Source of the DNA: Panax quinquefolius
Taxonomy: Eukaryota; Streptophyta; Magnoliopsida; Apiales; Araliaceae
Length of the DNA stretch: 64,000 nucleotides
NCBI GenBank assembly: GCA_020205615.1
Contig: CM035152.1
Span: forward strand, 150,340,166-150,404,165
Direction of reading: 5' to 3'
In this document: piece by piece, positions 56,496 to 64,000 of the stretch
Layout: each line of letters begins with the position of its first letter
Numbering within the stretch: the stretch's first letter is position 1
Made by a program: the position numbers and the translations under genes
The notes under the pieces: generated by a model
The model's input: only the letters and a program-made list of their open reading frames with translations
Told to the model about the DNA's origin: nothing
The model's database searches: none

Positions 56496-57609
56496 GGATA
56501 TTCTTGAACCCTGGATAATTTATATTATAAATATTTAATATTTATCCTTTATCTCATTTGATTGATTCCTTATATCGTTGTCATGATCCTCATGCTTATA
56601 TTGTGTTGAAAGTCATCTGTGACTTGCGTGCATATATGGACTTGGTATGATTATGACCAAGGATTATTCGGTATAATCATGACCGTAATGTTACAAATGA
56701 TGTGATAAAAGTCATCTTTGGCCTGTAGTGCATAGATGGACTTGGTATAATTATGACTAGGGATTATTCGGTATAATTATAACCGTAATTGAAAACACGA
56801 ATATCCTTGTCCCATAGTGCATGGATAATTCATGGTCGTGATACTATTAAGCTGAGTCTCAACATTATTGGTTTTATTTGTATACATTTGGCACATTGCA
56901 GATGTCAGATGAATTTGATGGTTGATTTGTTATATAAGTTGTATATCTTTGGTAGTAGTCTGAAGATGAATTTATTAGTATGATTATGAAGCGGGGAATT
57001 GGGATTTGGTATAACCATGATTTTTGATGTTTCAGGTGAAGATAGGTGATGAAATTATCTTCGTCATGAGTGCGAAAAGGAATTCAGAATCACAATTATG
57101 ATTATGAGTTATTCATATGATTGTGGATGTGAATTGTTGATTGATGTTACTGAGGATAAAACATTATTGGTGGACTTTTAACATAGAAGATAATAGACAC
57201 GATGGTCTATTTGACTCTTTAATGGATTGCTCGTTTATTTGCAACTATGGTTGAAAACTTTTATCATCTACCATATGTTCTAAATCTCTGATTTATTATT
57301 GACGAAAGCTATTGATAATTTAATTATCTTTAGTTATGATATTCTTTACTGGGCTAGTTGTGCTCACTCTTTTGCTTCATAATTCCTTTCAGGTAATAAG
57401 AGTGTTGCCGAGTCGAGCGGGGATAACAGGAGAATAGAACGGTGGTCTATAGCTGTTGAGGTTCTCCCTAAATAGTATGGAAATAATTTTATTGAGAACT
57501 TTAGATAAGTGTGTCGTATTGTATACGTCATTTTATATTTAATTTTGGTGAACCGAATAGGGTGAGGTGAACCCAACTTTGGAAGGGTGTTTTTCCACTA
57601 TCTTACAAG

Positions 57610-57960
57610 ATGTCTAATATCATACAACCTCGTGTTATCATAAGACAGGGTTGTGCACATCCACTTGTTGAGTATATCTACGAGCACTACCTATATGATC
57701 TTGAAGTTTGGTTGAAATATAACTTTCAATTGCAGACAGTGGAGATAGTTATATGTCAAGAGAAGACTCACCATTGGAAAGAAGATGATAGTAATCTTCT
57801 CGTTTTTCTTTGGGGTCTATTGGGTCAACCATGGATAATTCTGTGGACATATGATATCTATCATAACCTAGACGCATGACCTCCCATGTACAAAGGTTTC
57901 CTTGAGCACTTCCCAAAGATTTTAATTTCTAAAATAGGTTTTGGATTTGTACTTTTATAT
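57610..57960 (+). pseudogene. LTR-borne ORF, broken copy
   Basis: Colinear with 1565-1915. It reads SNIIQPRVIIRQGC... through LLGQPWIILWTYDIYHNLDA to a TGA at 57877-57879 (Trp codon in the other copies). The 3' end has small changes that remove the normal stop. Product unknown. Confidence 0.45.
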
Positions 57961-58158
57961 AAAAAGTACCATTGTAAGGTTGTGGTCGAGGCACCATGAG
58001 AGTTACATACATTTGTATTATTAAAACTCACGGTTTAACGTGGTCGTATTCGCATTTACGATTCAACGATTGTATAAATGAAGTTTGTAATTGATTTTTA
58101 TAGTGTGATATCTGGCGACTCAGAATGGGTGATGTATACCTATTTTGGGGGCGTCACA

Positions 58159-58494
58159 TTTGGTATCAGAGCTTAGGGATATGGTCGCTGGCGGAGATAT
58201 GAGTCTAGAACTAGGAGGGGAGTGATGAGTAATATACTTCGCTAGTGTGTGACTTACCTAAGCTGAAATTATTTACTTGATAAGTTGACAAATTATGATA
58301 TGTCAATTAACCTTGTTTTGAAGTATATTCTAGAATGATATCTGAAAAACAGGAGATGTGCAAGGGGAAAATCATGATACAGAAGAAATAACTAGGAAGA
58401 TACAATTCGAAAAGAAAGCAAGGTATTCTCATCTCTTTGAAATACCAGGTACGTACGTAAATTTTGAGGGCGAAATTTCATAAGGAGGGGAGAT
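58159..58494 (+). other. Residual interior with PBS and PPT
   Basis: PBS TGGTATCAGAGC at 58161-58172 (perfect tRNA-Met type). A leader like 62712-62896 follows, then an ATG at 58335 in the position of the gag start (MISEKQEMCKG, then stop), then the pre-PPT sequence AAATTTTGAGGGCGAAATTT and PPT AAGGAGGGGAGAT at 58482-58494. Several kilobases of gag-pol are deleted between them. Confidence 0.88.
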
Positions 58495-59863
58495 TGTGAG
58501 ACCCCGAATTTTATGAAATAAAAGTATTCAATTTTTCTATTTTGGTGAATAGTTAAATTGATAAAAGTTTAAAGTTAAGAGTGTCATTTAAAAAATTTTC
58601 AAAGTATGCAAGTTGTCATAAAATAATCGGTGGTAAAATACGCGTGGTCGCATAGTAGCACACGGTATTGATTATTAATGCTTACGTGAGAAGTCACTCA
58701 GTTTAATTCAATTATTGTCGATATTTTATATATTATTAAATCAATAATTGAGATAACAAAGTTATTAATATTATTATTTGCAATATTAACGATGTCTAGA
58801 AGTTCTGCCAATGAGAGATTTTGTCACCTAATTGTGCGCCAATAGGGAGAAATCCTTATTGAAAAGCCCTCTCTTTCCTGGGAACGACCTGGTCGATTAA
58901 TAGTGTGAATTATATTAATGATGATGAAGTTTTGTTTTATTAGTATTATTAATGTAATAAAACAGAAAAGCTTTTTATATAAAATAGAATACTTTTATAA
59001 AGTTATTCATTTTATTAGACTATAAATAGAAAATATTATATTCTATTATGCATAGTGTTTTGCATAGTAAAATCTTTTTATATAAAATGAATACTTTTAT
59101 AAAGTTATTTGTTTTATTAGACAATAATTAGAATATATTATATTTTATTATGTAGTGTTTGCATAAGTATTCTGCGTAGTAAAATCTTTTTATATAAAAT
59201 GTAATACTTTTATAAAGTTATTCATTTTATTAGATTATAAATAGAATATATTATAATTTATTTAAAAGATTTTATTTTATTAGAATATTTTATAGTAAAC
59301 CAATACTGACCGTCTCGCTTTAAAAGTAAATCAATACGGACCGCTCAGAATTAGTTACTATTCACCCATTCTCCTATAAATAGAAGCTCGGTCCTTCATT
59401 ATTTCTTACGAATTCACTGAAACTCTAGAGAGAGAAACTATAGAGAGAAAGAAGAAAAGTATTATGCTACTTCACTACTCATATATCCAGTTTGTTCTAA
59501 GGTAAGGGGTATTATTTCTTTGGTATTCATGAAGAGAACTTCTGTTATTCTATTCTTTATTATTCTGTTGGAATAACCTATATACGCGGACTACCCTATA
59601 AATGGTGAAATTCTTCTATTATTCCATTCCTTATTATTATGTTGGAATAACCTGTCTATGCGAAGTACTGCATACATGGTGAAATTCTTCTATTATTCTA
59701 TTCTTTATTATTCTGTCGGAATGTCATGTCTGTGCATTTACGCATGACCTGGTTCCATTATTTATTATTCTGTTGGAATATCTTATCGGTGCAAATTACG
59801 CCTGACCTGGTTCCGTTCTTTATTATTCTGTTGGAATATCCTGTCTGTACAAATTACGCCTGA
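58495..59863 (+). repeat. 3' LTR, left part (L10)
   Basis: TGTGAGACCCCGAATTTTAT, nearly identical to the start of 53863 onward. Cut at 59863 within the ~67-bp array by the insertion of the next element. Confidence 0.92.
59375..59382 (+). promoter_or_regulatory. LTR TATA box
   Basis: TCCTATAAATAGAAGCTC context. Confidence 0.6.
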
Positions 59864-60598
59864 TGTAAGACCCCGGTTTTTATGAATAAAGATGATTTTT
59901 CTATAATTATCATTTTTGAATATTATGGAATGAATTTGTTATAATGTTATAATTGTGGGTAGTATTTATAATTTCTGCAAAGTATGCAAGTTGTTATATT
60001 ATATTCGATTGGTCGGGGAATATTCGTTTTAGCAGGGAATATTCGTACAACGGCATAATCATTGGTGGACCCCACAACAGAATTATTGTTGGATTGAGAA
60101 AACGACAAAAATATTTTTATGAAAATAATGGCGAAAGTTTTACTGATTAATATCTTTGTTGAACTACTTTCGGTAGTAAAAGTACGAAAGAATACGCTGT
60201 GGTTGCATAGTAGCACACGGTGTTGATTATTAATGCTTACGTGAGAAGTCACTTAGTTTTATTCAATTATTGTCAATATTTAATATATTATTACATCAAT
60301 AACTGAGATGACAAAGTCGTTAATATTATTATTTGCAATATTAACGATGTCTAGAAGTTCTGTCAAGGAGAGGTTTGGTCACCTAATTGCGCGCCAACAG
60401 GGAGAATTCCTTATTAGAAAGCCCCCTCTTTCCTGGGAACGACCTGGTCGATTAATATTGCGAATTATAATACTGATGATAGATGTTGTTAAAAATATTG
60501 AAGGAATTATTTTTTTTATGAAATCTTTGATGTAAATCTTGCTTATTATATGAACCTCCATTTACCTATTTTTTTAAATAATTGGTAAAAAGTTATTC

Positions 60599-60600
60599 AG

Positions 60601-60633
<33 letters not shown>

Positions 60634-60724
60634 TATATAAATGGGCAGGTGTGTGCATGTGACCATATGTTGCGTGTGGGTGTGGGATAAGGAAATGGGA
60701 GGATTGAATTAATGGTGGTGGGAG

Positions 60725-60787
<63 letters not shown>
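60599..60787. repeat. (TA)n microsatellites in U3
   Basis: Two long TA tracts (about 60599-60638 and 60728-60787), with shorter ones near 60858. Confidence 0.95.
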
Positions 60788-60789
<2 letters not shown>

Positions 60790-60993
60790 AGATAAGAAAA
60801 AGGGGACAAAAGTGATGAAAAGTGGTGGGTGGAGAATGATGGTATTGATATGTAATTATATATATATATAATATGTTTATTTTGGTTTTGGTTTTATATG
60901 CAATTCTTTTCATCCGTGATTTTTAGTAGACAGCCGTGAAATTTGTTCATGTTGCGTCCGTGATAATTCCTCACAGTGCCCCTTCAATTCTCC

Positions 60994-61001
60994 TATAAAT
61001 A
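60994..61001 (+). promoter_or_regulatory. LTR TATA box
   Basis: CTCCTATAAATAGGATGC, 1.13 kb into the LTR, just downstream of the TA tracts. Confidence 0.55.
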
Positions 61002-61189
61002 GGATGCTTAGTTAGAATAGAAATCACACCAGAAATTTAGAAAATTCTCTTCTATAATCTTGAGCGTATTTTTTTAGAGTTTTAAGAAGCTTTGAGCGTA
61101 GTACAAGTTTTCTTAAAGAATATCCTCGCTTCATTGCACTGTCCGGAATACTCTTCTTTTTCTGTGAAGGGGTATTATTTTTTCATATT

Positions 61190-61690
61190 CATGAAGAGAA
61201 CTTCATTATTCCATTCTTTATTATTACATTGGAATAACTTTGTATACGCTGATCTACCCTATACTTGGTGATTTCATTGTTATTCCGTTCTTTATTATTA
61301 CATTTGGAACATCCTCATGCATGCGTTTTTATGCCGGACTGGTTCCGCTCTTTATTATTCTCGTTGGAATATCCTCGTCATGCATTTTACGCCGGACTGG
61401 TTTCGTCTTTATTATTACATTTGAAATATCACATGCATGCGTTTTCTGCTTTAACTGATTCCGTTATTTATTATTCTGTTGGAATAACTTGTCTTTGTGA
61501 AGTACCGCATGCATGGTGATTTCTGTTGTTATTCGATTCTTTATTATTCTGTTGGAATATCCCATCGGTGTGTATTACGCCTGATCTGGTTCCGTTATTT
61601 ATTATTCTATTGGAATAACATGTCTATGCGAAGTACCGCATGCATTGTGATTTCTTTTGTTATTTCATTCTTTACTATACTCAGTTGGTT
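61190..61690 (+). repeat. ~67-bp tandem array in LTR leader (8 units)
   Basis: Same unit as in the other copies; several overlapping frames here (61240-61700) are repeat translations. Confidence 0.75.
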
Positions 61691-62711
61691 AAAGTTTTAA
61701 CTTCTATACTCCATGAAATTAGTGGAATATCCTTGATATTTGCGCTTCATCCAATATCTTTTCATCAAAATATTCTTCTGAGCATTCTTGAATTTTACTC
61801 TATAAAGAAGTATCATGTTGATAATTTGGACGTTTTTAATTCCTGGATAAAAATAATTCTTGAAGTTATTTTATTGAATTCTTATATCATTGTCATCATC
61901 CTCATGTTTATATTTTTTTTGAAAGTCATCTGTGGCCTGTAGTGCATGGATGGACTTGGTATGATTATGACCAGGGATTATTCGGTGTAATCATGACCGT
62001 AATGTTATAAATGATGTGGTAAAAGTCCTTATTAGCCCGTAGTGCATTGATGGACAGTTGTTGGCATGATCATGACCATTGATGAATACACGAATATCCT
62101 TGGCCTGTAGTGCATGAATAATTTGTGGTTGTGATACTAATGAATATCCTTGGTAGTAGAAAAGGGGATGATGTGGATTATTTATTAAGTTGAGTCCCAG
62201 CGATAAAAGTGATGAAAAACCTTTTAAATCATAAAAGATAGTAGATTTTATTCTCTACTTAACTCTTTTAATGGATTGCTTGTTCCGCTGTAGTTAAACT
62301 TGATGTCTATTGTATTTTATCAGTTTAACATTGTTGAAGACTAATGATAATTTATTCTGCATTATCTTAGTCATAATATTTCTTACTGGGCTAGTTGAGC
62401 TCACCCTTTCTTTCACTGTTCTCTTCAGGAAATGAGAACGTAGCCGGGACTAGTCGAGGAACGGAGTGACGGTCTAAATGATAGTATTAATAGTCCTCAC
62501 TATTCTGTTAAATAGTGTGACAATAAATGTAATGAGGACTTATTCTGAGAGTGGATATTGTCTAGAAGACAATAATTGTATTAAAACTCACAGCATATGT
62601 TTTGTCGTATTTTACACGACAGTTGTATAATTAAGTTTTTATTTATATTCTGTACCATGTATTTGGCGACTCAAGATGGATGATGTATACCTATTTTGGG
62701 GGCGTCACAGT

Positions 62712-62723
62712 TGGTATTAGAGC
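62712..62723 (+). other. Primer-binding site (tRNA-Met type)
   Basis: TGGTATTAGAGC, one C-to-T change from the perfect site at 58161. Confidence 0.85.
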
Positions 62724-62896
62724 TTAGGGATATGATCCCTGGCTAAGATGTGAGACAAGAACTAGGAGGGGAGAGACGGGGAATTCCTTCGCTAGTATGA
62801 CCTACCTAAGTTTATTTGGTATTTAATTGGTCGGTCAGAGTATAGGGATAAAATGTGATATGTTAATTAACCCTTGTTTTGTGGCAGTATTTAAAA
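62724..62896 (+). other. Leader between PBS and gag
   Basis: Non-coding; matches 58173-58334 and the complement of 43977-44146. Confidence 0.6.
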
Positions 62897-64000
62897 ATGG
62901 CATCCGAGAATGTTAAGAACATCTATGGAGCACAGGAGACCATTGAGTCTCCACATATCAATAACCAGGACAATGTGCATCAGGAAGGTGACAATCCTCA
63001 TGCAAACAACAACACTGACCAAATGATGAATGATGGAATGTTCCGAGGCTTCATGCAATTCATGCAACATCAGGCGAGAGCGGCTCCTATCCAAAATGTA
63101 GGTAGAAACACTGGCAACTCTCAGACGGTTACCGCCAAACAGTTCAAGGAGCTGGGACCACTGGAGTTTTTTGGAGAGCCAAAACCACTTAAGGCGGAGA
63201 CGTGGATAAAGCAGATCAACAAGATATTTGATGTCTTGGGATGCTCCGAGGAGCAAAAGGTTCCTTTGCCACCTTCATGTTATGCGCGAGGGCAAATTCA
63301 TCGGGGAATCAGTAAAGCGTACTCAACTCCGCCGAATCGAGGATGTCTTGGGAGAAGTTTCAAGAATCGCTCAACGACAAGTACTTTCCTGAAAGTATTC
63401 GTCACATGAAAGAGGTAGAGTTCATTAAACTGGAGCAAAACAACATGACCGTGTCGTAGTACGAAGCCAAGTTTGTCGAGCTATCCCGGTTTGCGTCCCA
63501 TTTGGTTGATAATGAGGATAGAATGACACGAATGTTTCTAAGAGGTTTGAAACCCGAGATACGTCAATATCTTATCTCTCATAAAATGTGTTTGTATTCA
63601 GATGTTGTTAATAGGGCTCAGTTATTGGAGCGCGATAATGAGTCAACCCAACCAAAAGAGAGCAGCCGACAAAATGATAATATCAGTGATAACAGTCATC
63701 GAAGCGGTGACAATAAGCGTGGAGGGAATCAACATGCCAGAAATGGTAACCACTTCGGTGGTAATCATGGACAAAATAATAAGAATGGACATTTTAAGAA
63801 GAGGAGATTCAACAATGATGGAAAGACGTCAACATCACCACCTGTCGTTAAGGAAGGAGAACGACCACCTATCATATGTTTCAAATATGGAGGGGAGGGA
63901 CACATCAGTCCAAATTGCGCGATGCCCTCCAAAGCATGTTACAATTGTGGAAGAGAATGTCACCTGGCCCGATTTTGTCGTGCACCGAAGACAAGTCTAG
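62897..64000 (+). pseudogene. Gypsy gag (Retrotrans_gag and zinc knuckles), 3' end beyond window
   Basis: I take ATG 62897 (MASENVKNIYG) as the start. An acidic, Asn-rich N-terminus is followed by GMFRGFMQFMQHQ and LGPLEFFGEPKPLKAETWIKQ, the entry to the Retrotrans_gag domain (PF03732). A frameshift near 63265 follows, then SWEKFQESLNDKYFPESI, a TAG at 63457-63459 inside NNMTVS-YEAKF, and RMTRMFLRGLKPEIRQYL. An Asn/Gly/His-rich linker leads to two knuckles: 63876-63917 (CFKYGGEGHISPNC, second Cys replaced by Tyr) and 63936-63977 (CYNCGRECHLARFC, complete). Open beyond 64000. The Gag would form the particle and bind RNA; this copy is defective. Confidence 0.9.

Larger units (their letters stand above)
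53863..58158 (+). repeat. 5' LTR (L9), long subtype
   Basis: TGTGAGACCTCGAATTTTAT to GGGGGCGTCACA, 4296 bp. Conserved block 54160-54260, TATA 54760, ~67-bp array 54930-55440, a 1.05-kb segment (55441-56495) not found in the other LTRs, GTAGTGCA units 56610-56830, broken LTR-borne ORF 57610-57960, terminal block. Confidence 0.93.
53863..59863 (+). mobile_element. Tekay derivative: 4.3-kb LTR, 336-bp interior
   Basis: 5' LTR 53863-58158, interior 58159-58494 with PBS and PPT, 3' LTR from 58495, interrupted at 59864 by another element and not seen to its end. It inserted in copia-3 RNase H; the left flank is tattg and the right flank is beyond the window. All of gag-pol apart from the first codons of gag is absent, so it could only move with help from a complete relative. 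Confidence 0.88.
59864..62709 (+). repeat. 5' LTR (L11), short subtype
   Basis: TGTAAGACCCCGGTTTTTAT to GGGGGCGTCACA, 2846 bp. Conserved block 60347-60450, AT-microsatellite region 60599-60870 unique to this copy, TATA 60994, eight-unit ~67-bp array 61190-61690, GTAGTGCA units 61935-62120, palindrome TATTGTCTAGAAGACAATA near 62557. Confidence 0.93.
59864..64000 (+). mobile_element. Tekay-type element, 5' LTR plus gag, runs off window
   Basis: 5' LTR 59864-62709, PBS, leader, gag. Inserted into the LTR of the preceding element (left flank cctga), hence younger than it. The rest, including any pol and 3' LTR, is outside the window. Gag already has a frameshift and a stop, so the element is inactive unless helped. 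Confidence 0.9.

Noticed and set aside
58161..58172. tRNA-Met-like sequence
   Set aside because: It is only a 12-nt primer-binding site, as at 62712, 44147 and 33955; there is no tRNA cloverleaf.
60599..60787. Long TA tracts as a possible replication origin or matrix attachment site
   Set aside because: Simple microsatellite expansion in one LTR; nothing else supports such a function.
61240..61942. Overlapping hydrophobic frames that look like membrane proteins
   Set aside because: They translate the AT-rich ~67-bp array and are rich in Phe, Ile and Tyr by composition.
63602..64000. Long frame at the window end
   Set aside because: It is a shadow; the true gag frame here is the one with the two zinc knuckles.

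Overview
The window reads as pericentromere-like or intergenic DNA from a large-genome flowering plant, most likely a dicot. It is visibly AT-rich, and every recognisable coding stretch belongs to a plant transposable element: Ty1/copia, Ty3/gypsy of chromoviral Tekay/Del type, a SIRE-like large LTR element without pol, and a CACTA DNA transposon. I found no host gene, rRNA, tRNA gene or CRISPR. Nearly all coding regions are broken by stops, frameshifts or deletions.

Layout. 1-2105: end of a Tekay-type LTR (+), whose insertion truncates a copia element. 2106-4652: copia-1 (-), cut at both ends. 4653-15591: a CACTA transposon with 21-bp terminal inverted repeats; it carries a broken spliced transposase-type gene (-), two solo Tekay LTRs (5654-9844 +, 10890-13686 -) with perfect 5-bp target duplications, and a 302-bp-arm foldback near its right end. 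15592 to about 37960: copia-2 (+), opened by a solo SIRE-like LTR (18524-21361) and by a 14.8-kb SIRE-like element without pol (22232-37002, -), which itself holds a solo Tekay LTR (29560-32072). About 38233-53862: copia-3 (+), opened by a Tekay element with two LTRs (38507-46857, -), an LTR fragment (46858-47213) and a solo Tekay LTR (48095-51030, -). From 53863: a Tekay derivative with a 4.3-kb LTR but only 336 bp of interior (PBS, gag start codon, PPT); its second LTR is split at 59864 by another Tekay element whose LTR, PBS and gag run off the window at 64000.

Eleven Tekay LTR copies or pieces cover about 28 kb, and four are solo LTRs with perfect target duplications, so LTR-LTR recombination has been frequent. 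The LTRs are themselves the most interesting material. They contain a TATA box about 0.9-1.2 kb in, a very long leader, a ~67-bp tandem array, arrays of GTGAATAGTAAC, a ~100-bp block kept in every copy, and, in the long-LTR subtype, a 117-codon open reading frame of unknown origin. The SIRE-like LTRs carry repeated mini-hairpins with compensatory stem changes and a cluster of the heptamer CTACGAT.

Working order of events, inferred from who interrupts whom: copia-1, copia-2, copia-3 and CACTA are oldest; the SIRE-like elements, the Tekay solo LTRs and the 336-bp-interior element came next; the element at 59864 and the solo LTR inside the SIRE-like element are among the youngest. All boundaries were read by eye from TG...CA ends, PBS, PPT and target duplications; no alignment was run.
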